The notes under the pieces were generated by a model that was not told the DNA's origin, ran no database searches, and saw only the letters and a list, made by a program, of their open reading frames with translations. Both the position numbers and the translations under genes were made by a program. Positions 41,902 through 50,717 of a stretch of DNA of 50,856 nucleotides are shown here, piece by piece. Position 1 is the first letter of the stretch; each line of letters opens with the position of its first letter. This DNA is from Selenomonadaceae bacterium (GTDB taxonomy: Bacteria > Bacillota > Negativicutes > Selenomonadales > Selenomonadaceae), in assembly GCA_017518105.1 (NCBI GenBank), contig JAFWWC010000041.1, positions 1 through 50,856 on the forward strand, given 5' to 3'.

Positions 41902-41936
41902 ACTCGCTCGATTCTTTGCGGGCGGGTAATTTTTTT
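41902..41936 (+). terminator. Terminator after hisG
   Basis: ACTCGCTCG (41902-41910) pairs with CGGGCGGGT (41919-41927) with three G-U pairs, then a T run of seven after AA. Confidence 0.75.
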
Positions 41937-41945
41937 GCGTATAAC

Positions 41946-41974
41946 TTGCGCGGTAAAAATAACTGTGCTAAAAT
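41946..41974 (+). promoter_or_regulatory. Promoter of rpmB
   Basis: TTGCGC (41946-41951), 17-base spacer, TAAAAT (41969-41974), directly after the hisG terminator. Confidence 0.7.
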
Positions 41975-42009
41975 GCGCCTGTCTTTTTTCAGAGAAGAGG
42001 TGAACTAAA

Positions 42010-42201
42010 ATGTCAGCTTACTGCGAGATTTGTAAGAAGGGCGCGATGTCGGGTATGAACGTGAGCCATTCGCACCTGAAGACCAAACGCAAATGGAAGC
42101 CGAATATCCAGCGCGTGCGTGCCATTGTCGACGGCGAGATTAAACGCGTCAACGTCTGCACCCGTTGCCTTCGTTCCGGCAAAGTCCAGCGTGCAATCTG
42201 A
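42010..42201 (+). CDS. rpmB: 50S ribosomal protein L28
   Basis: Structural protein of the large subunit, 63 residues, the usual length in Firmicutes. It keeps the zinc-ribbon form: C5-x2-C8 (YCEICKKG) and C-x2-C (VCTRCLRSGK). SHSHLKTKRKWKPNIQ is the RNA-binding signature. AGAAGAGG precedes the ATG, and promoter and terminator make it monocistronic. Confidence 0.97.
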   Translation: MSAYCEICKKGAMSGMNVSHSHLKTKRKWKPNIQRVRAIVDGEIKRVNVCTRCLRSGKVQRAI

Positions 42202-42213
42202 TTTGAGCAAAAT

Positions 42214-42249
42214 AAAACTCCTCGACTGATAACGGTTGAGGAGTTTTTG
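42214..42249. terminator. Bidirectional terminator between rpmB and the VWA gene
   Basis: AACTCCTCGAC pairs over eleven positions with GGTTGAGGAGTT, with T runs on both sides. Confidence 0.85.
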
Positions 42250-42268
42250 ATTTGTCTTCCCGAAAAAA

Positions 42269-43006
42269 TTATCTGCTTAAGGTTCCGTGTTCGCGAACTT
42301 CATCTGTTGCCTTGCGCATGATTGCGAACGACTCTTGGACGCCTTCGGAAGTCGGCTTATAGTTTGCCGCGTGTCGACTGTCAATGCCTATGCCGCCCGC
42401 CTCCGCCGCCGCGTCGATGTTCGCGCCGATGAAGATATAGTTCCAGTCGTATTCCTTAGTCGTCGCCTCGACCAAAGCTTTGACTTTTGCCTTAGTGAAT
42501 TCCTTGCTGGCGTTCTCGTAGCCGTCAGTCATAATCATCACTAGCACGCGCCTTTTAGCGGGACAAATCTTTTTGCTTTCCAAACGGCTAAGGGTCTCGG
42601 TAATCGTCCTGCCCACAGCGTCAAGCAGAGCCGTCGTGCCGCGTGCGTAGTATTGCTCGGAAGTCAGTTCGGGGACAGCGTTTATGTCTGTGGCGTCAGA
42701 AATTTTTTCGTATTGGTCGTCGAACAGGACTGTTGTAACCTCCGCCGCGCCCGCCTTAGTCTTTTGCTGTTCGATAAAGGAATTGTAGCCGCCGATAGTG
42801 TCTGCGGCTAGGTTGCTCATGGAGCCAGAGCGGTCGAGGATGCAAATTATCTGTACTGGCTCGGCTTGAGTCTTCTGGCAATCGGCGGTATGTTTGTGCG
42901 TGAGCTGAATTGGTTCTTTGACGGGCGTCTCAACGGGTGGCGTCTTTGAATAAGCTTGCCCGACGAACAAAAGCATTAGCACGGAAAGTATCAGTACCCT
43001 AAACAT
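42269..43006 (-). CDS. Exported von Willebrand factor A domain protein
   Basis: A 245-residue protein with signal peptide MFRVLILSVLMLLFVGQAYS, a Pro/Glu/Lys linker, then a VWA domain with the metal-binding MIDAS motif DRSGSMS, the Thr of ARGTTALLDA and Asp of MIMTDGYENAS. Such domains bind protein partners through a divalent cation. Its position after yifB recalls the AAA+/VWA chelatase pair, but it is exported, so joint action with YifB is unlikely. AGGAGG precedes the start; it is the last gene before the terminator. Confidence 0.85.
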   Translation of the reverse strand: MFRVLILSVLMLLFVGQAYSKTPPVETPVKEPIQLTHKHTADCQKTQAEPVQIICILDRSGSMSNLAADTIGGYNSFIEQQKTKAGAAEVTTVLFDDQYEKISDATDINAVPELTSEQYYARGTTALLDAVGRTITETLSRLESKKICPAKRRVLVMIMTDGYENASKEFTKAKVKALVEATTKEYDWNYIFIGANIDAAAEAGGIGIDSRHAANYKPTSEGVQESFAIMRKATDEVREHGTLSR

Positions 43007-43018
43007 TTTAATCGCCTC

Positions 43019-44551
43019 CTAGTTGTCAATCTCGAAGTCGCTACGGAGTTTGATAGCCTCGGCAATGTGCTGTGATGAAATTAAATCCATTCCGCCCGCA
43101 AGGTCTGCAATCGTCCGCCCGACTTTGATTATCCTGTCGTAGGAGCGTGCGGACAATTTTTTTGTCTCGAAAACTTTCTTAAGCAAGACTTCGGCGGCGG
43201 GCTCCAGCACACACAACTTTTGAATCAATGCGTGTGTCATTTGTGCATTGCAAAAGAGATGATACTTGGCAAGGCGTCGCGTTTGAATTTCCCTTGCCGC
43301 TGAAACCCGCTTGCGAATCATGCTTGAAGGTTCATTCCTGCGTTTGGAGCTTAGGTCGTCGTATTTGACACGCGGCACGCGCAGTTGAATATCGATTCGG
43401 TCGAGAAGCGGTCCAGATAATCGGCGCGTGTATTTTTTTATCTCAAGGGTCGAACAGCGGCAAACGTGGTCAGGGTCGCCATTCCAACCGCACGGGCAAG
43501 GATTCATTGCGCAAATCAGAATCATGCTTGAGGGGAAGGTTAAAGTCCCGTTCACACGACTGATTGTGATTTGCCGTTCTTCAAGCGGTTCGCGCAGAGC
43601 CTCTAATACGGGCTTTCTGAATTCGGGCAACTCGTCGAGGAATAAAACTCCGTTGTGCGCGAGCGTGACTTGACCGGGCGTGGGATTGGAGCCGCCGCCG
43701 ATTATCGCTGCCGTCGAGGCGTCGTGGTTCGGGTTTTGGAAAGGACGCTTTGTCATAAGTCCGCTACCTTGCGGGAGCTTGCCGGCGATGCTGTAAATCT
43801 TCGTGACCTCTAGTGCCTCTTCGCGAGTCATCTCCGGCAAAATTGAACTCATGCGTTTGGCTAGCATAGTTTTGCCCGAACCAGGCACGCCGACCATTAA
43901 GACGTTATGCCCGCCCGCCGCCGCAATCTCCAACGCACGCTTAGCCATGAATTGTCCTTGCACGTCCGCGAAGTCGTCGACCAACTCTACGAACCCTTCC
44001 GGCTCTTCGACGGGCTGCGGCAATGCGGGGTCTAGCTCAATCTCTCCGTCGAGGAAGTCCACCAGCTCTATTAAAGTTCTCGGCGCGTAAACTTCCAGTC
44101 CGTCAACTAGCAATGCCTCGTTGATGTTCTCCTGCGCAACGATTATTTTCTTGAAACCTTGCTCACGAGCCGTCACGGCTATTGGCAAGACGCCCGCCAC
44201 AGGTCGCAAGTTTCCTTCCAACGACAGCTCAGCGATAAATAAAAACTCTTCACACGTAGAAGGACGCAATCTCCCTTGCGCGGCTAGAAGTCCAACCGCT
44301 ATCGGCAAATCCAGCCCAGCACTTTCCTTTTTGATACTGGCGGGCGCAAGGTTGATTGTAATCTTTTCGGCACGCGACCGAAGCCCGGAATTTTTTATCG
44401 CAGTCCTCACCCGTTCTTTAGATTCACGCACGGCGACCGAGGGCAAGCCGACTATGTCAAAGGCGGGCAAGCCGTTTGAGCTGTCGACTTCGACGGAGAT
44501 TATCAGCCCGTCAACGCCCTGCGTCGTCGCTCCAAAAGTTCTTGCGTACAA
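43019..44551 (-). CDS. yifB: YifB/ComM-like AAA+ ATPase (Mg chelatase-like)
   Basis: A 510-residue protein with an N-terminal Lon-protease-like (S5/S16) fold (ARTFGATTQGVDGLIISVEVD, GLDLPIAVGLLAAQGRL), a central MCM/AAA+ ATPase with Walker A GVPGSGKTMLAKRM, VLFLDELPEFRK and a CPCGWNGD zinc loop, and a C-terminal helical lid (SARSYDRIIKVGRTIADL). In Vibrio and Haemophilus ComM is a helicase for natural transformation. The TTG at 44551 has GAGGAGG six bases upstream and matches family N-termini; a TTG 15 bases upstream overlaps the site. Gap to cca is 11 bases. Confidence 0.93.
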   Translation of the reverse strand: MYARTFGATTQGVDGLIISVEVDSSNGLPAFDIVGLPSVAVRESKERVRTAIKNSGLRSRAEKITINLAPASIKKESAGLDLPIAVGLLAAQGRLRPSTCEEFLFIAELSLEGNLRPVAGVLPIAVTAREQGFKKIIVAQENINEALLVDGLEVYAPRTLIELVDFLDGEIELDPALPQPVEEPEGFVELVDDFADVQGQFMAKRALEIAAAGGHNVLMVGVPGSGKTMLAKRMSSILPEMTREEALEVTKIYSIAGKLPQGSGLMTKRPFQNPNHDASTAAIIGGGSNPTPGQVTLAHNGVLFLDELPEFRKPVLEALREPLEERQITISRVNGTLTFPSSMILICAMNPCPCGWNGDPDHVCRCSTLEIKKYTRRLSGPLLDRIDIQLRVPRVKYDDLSSKRRNEPSSMIRKRVSAAREIQTRRLAKYHLFCNAQMTHALIQKLCVLEPAAEVLLKKVFETKKLSARSYDRIIKVGRTIADLAGGMDLISSQHIAEAIKLRSDFEIDN

Positions 44552-44562
44552 AATTTTCCTCC

Positions 44563-45795
44563 TCAACCTTTCGGTTCATAACTTCTAAAAATTTCTACGA
44601 AACGACGGATTCTAGCCGAGTGAATCCATTTGCCGACCTGCGCCCCCTTAAGTTCGGGCGGTGCGTCCTTCCCACTGACTTTTAATAGCTCGTCGATAAT
44701 CTCCTGCGCGTGTTCCAAATAGGGCGGCAAGCCGTGATTGTCGAGGCGGATTATGTCGCAGAAGTCCTTTACGGCAGATTTCAAGCTTAACAGCAAGTCG
44801 ACAATCTTGCCCGCCTTGCTGAGTCGCGGTGCCCGCATGTGTTCGCGAATTACTAACGCCGCAAACTTCTTCCACTCGTTCGGCAAAATCATTCGCTGAT
44901 TCATTTGGCTAAGGACTTCTAGCCCGCGTTTTTCGTGCTGGTAGTGGTGCGGGAGCATCTCTTCGGGCGTGGTGCCTTTGCCTATATCGTGCATGAGTGC
45001 CGCGAACCTCACGACGGGTTTAGGATTGACTTTTGCTACGTCGTCTACAATCTTTAGCGTGTGCTCATAGGCGTCGCCTTCGGGGTGATAAATCGTCGGC
45101 TGAACTTTACCCCGCAACCTCGCAAGCTCTGGAAAAGTTATTTCGAGTAAGTTCGCCCGTTCCAAGCTCCTAAAAAAAATCGACGGCTTGTTGGTTTTAA
45201 GTGCAGTTTCCAGCTCGTCGAATATTCTTTCTGTCGGCTCGTCAGCAAGCTCCCGTCCGCAACGCCTCATTGCCTCGATTGTCTCCGCGCAGATTTCAAA
45301 GCCAAATTGCGCCGATTGCCTCGCTGCCCGCAATGCCCTTACTGGGTCGTCTGTGAAGTGTTCACTCACGGCGCGGATTTTTTTATTAATCACGTCTTCG
45401 CGCCCGCCGAACGGGTCAATCAACTCGCCGCTTAGAAGTTCAATCGCCATAGCGTTAATTGTCGTATCGCGTCGGAATAAATCCTGTTCAATCGTCACGT
45501 CCGGCGAAAAGAGAATCTCGAAGCCGCGATAGCCCGTGCCGACTTTGCGTTCGGTGCGGGCGAAGGCGACTTCGCAAAATTTCTCGTCAATGTCAACGGA
45601 GTAGACTGGGAAAGACTTGCCGAACTTCGCCGCATTAGGGAACGCCTCGGCAAAAGTCATCTCGTCGACGCCCGCCACGCAATAATCTTTATCGTGGGCT
45701 TTGACGCCTCGGAACTTGTCACGGACTGCGCCGCCGACCAGATACGCCTTGCCGCCCAGCTCGTGAACTTTTTTAGCAAAATCAAGTTCAGTCAT
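44563..45795 (-). CDS. cca: CCA-adding or related tRNA nucleotidyltransferase with HD domain
   Basis: A 410-residue enzyme that builds or repairs the 3' CCA of tRNA. Nucleotidyltransferase motifs are YLVGGAVRDKFRG, the metal-binding HDKDY, and RRDTTINAMAIE with DPFGGREDV, DDPVRALRAARQSAQFGFE (RNA-binding neck). A C-terminal HD phosphohydrolase domain has the motif RFAALMHDIGKGTT, as in E. coli Cca, where it acts on 2',3'-cyclic phosphates. Whether it adds CC, A or CCA cannot be told here. ATG has AAGGA upstream; nine bases after guaB. Confidence 0.9.
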   Translation of the reverse strand: MTELDFAKKVHELGGKAYLVGGAVRDKFRGVKAHDKDYCVAGVDEMTFAEAFPNAAKFGKSFPVYSVDIDEKFCEVAFARTERKVGTGYRGFEILFSPDVTIEQDLFRRDTTINAMAIELLSGELIDPFGGREDVINKKIRAVSEHFTDDPVRALRAARQSAQFGFEICAETIEAMRRCGRELADEPTERIFDELETALKTNKPSIFFRSLERANLLEITFPELARLRGKVQPTIYHPEGDAYEHTLKIVDDVAKVNPKPVVRFAALMHDIGKGTTPEEMLPHHYQHEKRGLEVLSQMNQRMILPNEWKKFAALVIREHMRAPRLSKAGKIVDLLLSLKSAVKDFCDIIRLDNHGLPPYLEHAQEIIDELLKVSGKDAPPELKGAQVGKWIHSARIRRFVEIFRSYEPKG

Positions 45796-45804
45796 GGTAA
45801 ATCC

Positions 45805-47307
45805 TTAATCACCAATCCTATCGCGCAAAATGACATCGTGACTGCCGCCCTCGACAATGCTAGTTGCCGAGACCAAAGTTATCTTAGCCTTGTCGCGCAG
45901 TTCAGCCAAAGTCAACGCGCCGCAGTTGCACATCGTCGAACGAATCTTTGACAGCGTGCTGTTCATGTTGTCCTTGAGCGAGCCAGCGTAGGGAACGTAA
46001 GAATCGACGCCCTCCTCAAAGGACAGTTTCTTATCGCCGCCGAGGTCATAACGTTGCCAGTTGCGAGCGCGGTTGGAGCCTTCGCCCCAGTATTCTTTGT
46101 AATAAGTTCCGTTGATTCTAATCTTATCGGTTGGCGACTCGTCGAAGCGTGAAAAGTATCTGCCGAGCATGAGGAAATCCGCACCCATAGCCAAGGCAAG
46201 TGTCATGTGGTAATCGTGGACAATGCCGCCGTCGGAGCACACTGGGATATAAACGCCCTTTTCCTTGAAGTATTCGTCACGCGCCCGGCACACATCGATA
46301 ACCGCCGTAGCTTGACCGCGTCCGATGCCTTTAGTCTCACGGGTTATGCAAATCGAGCCGCCGCCTATGCCGACCTTAACGAAATCCGCGCCCGCGTCCG
46401 CCAAGAACCTAAAGCCCTCCGCGTCGACGACATTGCCCGCACCAACTTTGACTTCCTCGCCGAAGGTCTTATGAATGTATTCAAGCGTAATCTTTTGCCA
46501 TTCGCTGAAACCTTCGGAAGAATCAATGCACAGCACGTCCGCACCGGCCTTTAGCAAGGCGGGCACGCGTTCGGCATAGTCACGAGTATTAATGCCCGCG
46601 CCGACCACGTAGCGTTTCTTGCGGTCGATAAGCTCAAGCGGATTTATCTTGTTGTCGGTGTAGTCTTTGCGGAAGACCATGTAGCGCAGGCGTTGCTTCT
46701 TGTCGACGAGCGGGAGCATATTTAGCTTGTGTTCCCAGATTAAGTCGTTCGCCATAGGTAGCGTTGTCGTGTCGGCGTCGGCGTAGATTAGCTTTTCAAA
46801 GGGCGTCATGAAATCTTTAACAAGTTCGTCGCCAGTCATGCGGGAGATTCGATAATCGCGGCTCGTCACAATGCCTAGGAGCTTGCCCGTCGGCTTGCCG
46901 TCTTCGGTGACTGCCATTGTTGAATGCCCCGTTGTATTGAGGAGGTCAAGCATTTCTCGGAGCGTCGTCGTCGGCTTTAGGTTTGAATCACTCGACACGA
47001 ACCCAGATTTGTAATTCTTGACGCGGGCAACCATCGCCGCTTGCTCCTTAATCGGTTGCGAGCCGAAGATAAACGAGATGCCGCCTTCCTTAGCCAGAGC
47101 GATTGCCATTGTGTCGTTGGAGACTGACTGCATAATTGCCGAGGTCATTGGAATATTCATCATGAGCTTGCACCCTTCGCCGCGCCGGAATTTTATCAGC
47201 GGTGTGCTAAGGTCGACGTTCGCGGGGATGCAGTCTGTGGACGAGTAGCCCGGAACTAGCAGATACTCTCCGAAGGTGTGTGATAGTTCTTGATAATAAA
47301 ATGCCAA
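45805..47307 (-). CDS. guaB: Inosine-5'-monophosphate dehydrogenase
   Basis: Oxidises IMP to XMP, the committed step of guanine nucleotide synthesis. In 500 residues it has the TIM barrel with two CBS repeats inserted (about 105-225: [40 protein letters not shown]), [22 protein letters not shown], the active-site loop [24 protein letters not shown] with catalytic Cys, and SDGGI. The start is TTG with GGAGGG seven bases upstream. It shares an operon with an upstream hypothetical gene and cca. Confidence 0.95.
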   Translation of the reverse strand: MAFYYQELSHTFGEYLLVPGYSSTDCIPANVDLSTPLIKFRRGEGCKLMMNIPMTSAIMQSVSNDTMAIALAKEGGISFIFGSQPIKEQAAMVARVKNYKSGFVSSDSNLKPTTTLREMLDLLNTTGHSTMAVTEDGKPTGKLLGIVTSRDYRISRMTGDELVKDFMTPFEKLIYADADTTTLPMANDLIWEHKLNMLPLVDKKQRLRYMVFRKDYTDNKINPLELIDRKKRYVVGAGINTRDYAERVPALLKAGADVLCIDSSEGFSEWQKITLEYIHKTFGEEVKVGAGNVVDAEGFRFLADAGADFVKVGIGGGSICITRETKGIGRGQATAVIDVCRARDEYFKEKGVYIPVCSDGGIVHDYHMTLALAMGADFLMLGRYFSRFDESPTDKIRINGTYYKEYWGEGSNRARNWQRYDLGGDKKLSFEEGVDSYVPYAGSLKDNMNSTLSKIRSTMCNCGALTLAELRDKAKITLVSATSIVEGGSHDVILRDRIGD

Positions 47308-47336
47308 GTCAATCCCTCCCGAAAAATTTTTATGCT

Positions 47337-47669
47337 TTACTTCCCAAAATCCCGATTCATGTCCACGAACTCAATCAGCTCGTCCACGCTGTAGCACTCG
47401 ATGACTTCCGCGCAAGTCTCCTTGATTAGCTGTTGCAACTTGTGGAAGTCTCCGTTCGGCGGAAAAGGCTCCTCGGCGTTCAGGACGGCAGTTAAGCTTT
47501 CGGGGCGAATGTAAGCGGCGGGATAAAAGCCCTTGTACAGAATCAGATTGCCCGCCACGCCCGTCGATACGATTATAAGTTCGCCGTAAGTCTCGCTGTT
47601 AAGGTTGCGGCTCGTCCCCACGGCAAAACTTTCCGTCAACGCGGCTTGAACGTCTGCCTTAGTGTTCAT
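47337..47669 (-). CDS. Hypothetical 110-residue protein upstream of guaB
   Basis: A cytoplasmic acidic protein opening [20 protein letters not shown], with a central [20 protein letters not shown] and an E-rich helical end. I know no family for it. GGGAGGCGA precedes its ATG, and guaB starts 29 bases after its stop, so it is probably the first gene of the guaB-cca-yifB-vwa transcript. The 120 bases upstream hold a terminator and no clear promoter. Confidence 0.72.
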   Translation of the reverse strand: MNTKADVQAALTESFAVGTSRNLNSETYGELIIVSTGVAGNLILYKGFYPAAYIRPESLTAVLNAEEPFPPNGDFHKLQQLIKETCAEVIECYSVDELIEFVDMNRDFGK

Positions 47670-47741
47670 GTCGTCGCCTCCCGCAAAAAATTTTTGTGCT
47701 AATTCTGCAGGCTACGCGATAATTCCTGCGCGGTCGTCGGC

Positions 47742-47767
47742 AAAAAAAATCCCGCCACGTCGACGGG
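47742..47767 (-). terminator. Terminator of the gmhB-CAP-GltD-like unit
   Basis: Reverse strand CCCGTC pairs with GGCGGG (one G-U) around GACGT, then eight T. The stem equals that at 28321-28347. Confidence 0.8.
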
Positions 47768-47789
47768 AAGAAGTTTAGTCACGGAGACT

Positions 47790-49025
47790 TCATTTAGCGT
47801 TGCGTTTGGCGGTCAAGTACTCGTCCATACTCTTAGCAACAATCTTGGAATATTTCACGGCAAGGACAACATTTTTAGCACCGATAACGACATCGCCGCT
47901 ACTGAAGACGCCTTCGCGAGTGGTGCGCCCCGCCTCGTCCACGACGATTAAGCCGTTGTTATCAACCCTCAAATCGTGCGTCGTGTTTACTATTTTATCC
48001 TTTGGTCCTTGGCTTATGGCAATGATTGTACTGTCGGCGGGCATGAGAACGGGTTCTTCTTCGCGAATCAGATTGCCTTGCTTGTCATAAATTCTGGGCG
48101 TGAGGAGCGGTCCTTCCTCGGTGAACTCTTTAATCGCCATGCCCTGTTGAAGTTCGATACCGTCAACTGCCGCGTAATCGAGCTCGCGCTGACTGGCAGC
48201 AATCCTCTGGCGGCGTGCGTAAAGCGTGACATGCCGACTGCCTTGACGGATAACAGTTCGTGCCACGTCGATTGCACTGTTGCCCGCTCCGATAATCGCC
48301 ACGTTGTCGCCGAGGTCGTAAGCGTCGGGGTTCTGCAGATAGTCAATCGCGTAGTGGACGTTGCCGAGGCTCTCGCCTTTGACGTGAGGTCTACGCGGAC
48401 GCCAAACGCCCGTGCCGATAAAAATTGCGTCATAGCCGTCGTTAAAGAGGTCGTCTAGGTGCAACGCGCCGCCAATCGCCGTGTTCGGGCGGAAGTGAAT
48501 CCCCATTTGCCTGAGCTTGACTTGATAGCGGTCGAGAATCTTCTTTGGCAGACGGAAGGCGGGAATGCCATAACGCATCATGCCGCCGACCTTGTCCATG
48601 CGTTCAAAGATTGTGATTCGATAACCCAGAGCCGCCAGCTTAATGGCAATCGTGATGCCCGCAGGCCCCGAACCGATTATCGCGACGCGTTGACCGGTGT
48701 CGGGGGCGCGTTCTAGGCTTATCTTGTCAAAGTAGAAATCGGAGATGTAATTTTCGATACTGGGAATTTGAATTGCCGAGCCGTCCTTGCGCTTGCCCTG
48801 AATGCAGTTGCCTTCGCATTGGTTTTCGTGGTCGCAGACAAGGGAGCAGACGACGCTCAGCGGGTTGTTATCGAAGAGCATACGCCCCGCCTCCACCGTT
48901 TGACCAGCTAAGAACAGGCGAATCATTTCGGGGATATTGGTTTCAATCGGGCAACCTTTGATTCGGCAAAGCGGCTTCTTGCATTGCAGACACCGCCGCG
49001 CCTCTTCGATTACGTGTGCAGCCAT
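47790..49025 (-). CDS. GltD-like NAD(P)-dependent oxidoreductase (glutamate synthase small-subunit family)
   Basis: A 411-residue flavin/iron-sulfur oxidoreductase. The N-terminus carries the cluster cysteines CLQCKKPLCRIKGCPIE and CSLVCDHENQCEGNC, followed by the FAD site AIIGSGPAGITIAI and the NAD(P) site AIIGAGNSAIDVARTV, and GVFSSGDVVIG near the end. Relatives include GltD, NfnB, SudA and PreT, and sequence alone does not choose. No GltB large subunit or NfnA partner is adjacent. Start has GGAGGG upstream. It lies 20 bases after the CAP-domain gene. Confidence 0.82.
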   Translation of the reverse strand: MAAHVIEEARRCLQCKKPLCRIKGCPIETNIPEMIRLFLAGQTVEAGRMLFDNNPLSVVCSLVCDHENQCEGNCIQGKRKDGSAIQIPSIENYISDFYFDKISLERAPDTGQRVAIIGSGPAGITIAIKLAALGYRITIFERMDKVGGMMRYGIPAFRLPKKILDRYQVKLRQMGIHFRPNTAIGGALHLDDLFNDGYDAIFIGTGVWRPRRPHVKGESLGNVHYAIDYLQNPDAYDLGDNVAIIGAGNSAIDVARTVIRQGSRHVTLYARRQRIAASQRELDYAAVDGIELQQGMAIKEFTEEGPLLTPRIYDKQGNLIREEEPVLMPADSTIIAISQGPKDKIVNTTHDLRVDNNGLIVVDEAGRTTREGVFSSGDVVIGAKNVVLAVKYSKIVAKSMDEYLTAKRNAK

Positions 49026-49045
49026 AGTTTTTCCCTCCTAAAATT

Positions 49046-49486
49046 TTATCCTCTGAACAGTTGAACCCAGTAGTGATGATAGGTCGAGTAGTCTTCGTAA
49101 GCGTAGCCGACGCCAAGTTCGCGGAAGTTAGGGTTTAAAATGTTTTCGCGATGACCTTCGGAGTTCATCCACTGTTCGACGGTCTCTTGTGCCGACGCAT
49201 GACCCGCCGCGATATTTTCTCCGCAAGTCCTTCCGCGATTCCTCATCACCGTAAAGCAATCCGAGCCGTCGGGGCGTGTGTGCGAAAAGACTTCGACTAT
49301 CTCGCGTGCCCTAATCGCTGATTCCTCTTGCAAATCGTCAGCCAACCTCAGCGGCGCGGCTCCGACTTTCGCCCGTTCAGCGTTGACTAAGTTAAGAACC
49401 TCGACCGCGAAACTTTCTGCGGCAAGGGCAACGCTCATACCCGACAACAGAAAAATTACCGCGACGCTCAATAAAAACTTTCTCAT
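49046..49486 (-). CDS. Secreted CAP-domain (SCP/PR-1 like) protein
   Basis: A 146-residue exported protein with signal peptide MRKFLLSVAVIFLLSGMSVALA and one CAP domain: LNLVNAERAKVGAAPLRL, the active-site-like His in VFSHTRPDGSDCF, GENIAAGHASAQETVEQWMN, SEGHRENILNPNF and the final YHHYWVQLF. This matches the bacterial YkwD family, of unknown molecular role in spores and envelopes. ATG with AAGGAGGG upstream; overlaps the gmhB stop by four bases. Confidence 0.88.
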   Translation of the reverse strand: MRKFLLSVAVIFLLSGMSVALAAESFAVEVLNLVNAERAKVGAAPLRLADDLQEESAIRAREIVEVFSHTRPDGSDCFTVMRNRGRTCGENIAAGHASAQETVEQWMNSEGHRENILNPNFRELGVGYAYEDYSTYHHYWVQLFRG

Positions 49487-49980
49487 GGCTCTCCCTCCTT
49501 GCAATGAACTTTGACAGCTTCCAAAAGATTTCCGCCCGCGAATAAAATTCCCGCCCGAAGACCCGCCGCCTTAGCCGCCTCAATGTCGCGTTCGCTGTCG
49601 CCAAACATGATAGCTTGCGCGGGATTTATGTTGAAGTCTTCGCACGCCCGCAGAATCAAACCGGGCTTGGGCTTACGACAGTCGCACTCGCCGCTGAAGT
49701 CCGGGTGGTGCGGGCAATAATAAAAGCCGTCGATATGTGCACCGACCTCCGCCAAACTCTTTTGCATGAAGTCATGAAGTTTATCGACCTCCCGCGCCGT
49801 GTACAGCCCACGAGCAATGCCGCTTTGATTCGTGACGACGATTGCCAACAGCCCGCGTCCGTTGCAAAACTTAATCGCGTCCCGTGCGCCGTCAATCCAT
49901 TTGAACTTCTCGACCTCCCACAGATAGCCGACCTCCTCATTTAAGACGCCGTCCCTGTCAAAGAATATCGCTTGAATCAT
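49483..49980 (-). CDS. gmhB: D-glycero-beta-D-manno-heptose-1,7-bisphosphate 7-phosphatase
   Basis: HAD-superfamily phosphatase of LPS inner-core heptose synthesis, 165 residues. It has the catalytic FFDRDGVLNEE (two Asp), TNQSGIARG, the structural zinc loop CPHHPDFSGECDCRKPKPG, and MFGDSERDIEAAKAAG. It removes the 7-phosphate after HldA; hldA is at 10558. The ATG at 49980 has GGAG upstream; a TTG three codons earlier abuts it. First of a unit with the CAP protein and the GltD-like enzyme. Confidence 0.93.
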   Translation of the reverse strand: MIQAIFFDRDGVLNEEVGYLWEVEKFKWIDGARDAIKFCNGRGLLAIVVTNQSGIARGLYTAREVDKLHDFMQKSLAEVGAHIDGFYYCPHHPDFSGECDCRKPKPGLILRACEDFNINPAQAIMFGDSERDIEAAKAAGLRAGILFAGGNLLEAVKVHCKEGEP

Positions 49981-50038
49981 TTCGCTCAACTCCTCGGCAG
50001 GGAAATTCTGCGCCGCTTAAAAATTTTCCTGCAAAAGC

Positions 50039-50067
50039 TTGCCGATTCGATTTTTGGCGCGTATAAT
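50039..50067 (+). promoter_or_regulatory. Promoter of ctsR
   Basis: TTGCCG (50039-50044), 17-base spacer, perfect TATAAT (50062-50067). Confidence 0.8.
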
Positions 50068-50082
50068 GTCAAAATATCAAGA
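50066..50082 (+). promoter_or_regulatory. Possible CtsR operator
   Basis: GTCAAAATATCAA directly follows the -10 and resembles the CtsR heptad repeat GGTCAAA-NAN-GGTCAAA, with the second half imperfect. Autoregulation of ctsR is usual in Firmicutes; the match is incomplete. Confidence 0.4.
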
Positions 50083-50096
50083 TGAGGTGATTAATC

Positions 50097-50573
50097 ATGT
50101 TGAACAACAAAGCAGACACGATTGAAGAATACATACTCAAGCGTTTAATGCAAAACGCGGACAGACAGATTGAGCTTAAGCGGACAGCTCTTGCTAACGA
50201 GGTAAGTTGCGCCCCGTCGCAGATAAGTTACGTCTTGAGCACGCGCTTCACGACGGACAAGGGCTTTATCGTGGAGTCGCGGCGGGGATTGGGCGGTTAC
50301 ATTCGCATTGCGCTGATTACCGAGGAACTCGACCGCAAACAACTCTTATATCAGCGGTTTCTTGAAGAAATCGATGAAAATACGCCGTTCGCACACGTCA
50401 AATCGATGATTGAGTTCCTTTTGGACAACAAACTAATCACGCGGCGCGAGGCAGAACTTGTCGCGCAGATGTCAGCCAACCTTTACGAGTCGGAGGAGAC
50501 AGGCGAGCTTGAGGCGGCGGAACGCGCAAGGTTAATCCGTTCAATATTCGTGACACTGGCTAAAATAACCTAA
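50097..50573 (+). CDS. ctsR: Heat-shock transcription repressor CtsR
   Basis: A 158-residue repressor of class III heat-shock genes. N-terminal winged helix-turn-helix: IELKRTALANEVSCAPSQIS, YVLSTRFTTDKGFIVESRRG and the wing GLGGYIRI, where the conserved Arg binds DNA and senses heat. The C-terminal four-helix part (LLDNKLITRREAELVAQM) is the dimer and McsB-contact region. A GATGAGG site precedes the ATG. Unusually the next gene is not mcsA, mcsB or clpC: a terminator follows and an unknown gene starts. Confidence 0.95.
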   Translation: MLNNKADTIEEYILKRLMQNADRQIELKRTALANEVSCAPSQISYVLSTRFTTDKGFIVESRRGLGGYIRIALITEELDRKQLLYQRFLEEIDENTPFAHVKSMIEFLLDNKLITRREAELVAQMSANLYESEETGELEAAERARLIRSIFVTLAKIT

Positions 50574-50594
50574 GCGGCTCCATTAAATCTGCAA

Positions 50595-50632
50595 AAAGGG
50601 CGACGAACTCATAAAAGTCCGCCGCTTTTTTG
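50595..50632 (+). terminator. Terminator after ctsR
   Basis: GGCG/CGCC and ACT/AGT arms with small bulges around ATAAA, then a run of T. Less regular than the other terminators. Confidence 0.55.
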
Positions 50633-50670
50633 TTTCTGCGCAGGAAAATTGTTTTTAAAGCCCAAAAGAA

Positions 50671-50699
50671 TTGACTGCAACTGAAAAATCAAGTAAAAT
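50671..50699 (+). promoter_or_regulatory. Promoter of the last, partial gene
   Basis: TTGACT (50671-50676), 17-base spacer, TAAAAT (50694-50699). Confidence 0.7.
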
Positions 50700-50717
50700 C
50701 ACTACGAGGTGATTGAA

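Noticed and set aside
42269..44551. VWA protein plus YifB as a Mg-chelatase-like or MoxR-like pair
   Set aside because: The VWA protein has a signal peptide and YifB is a cytoplasmic ComM-type ATPase, so they would be in different compartments.
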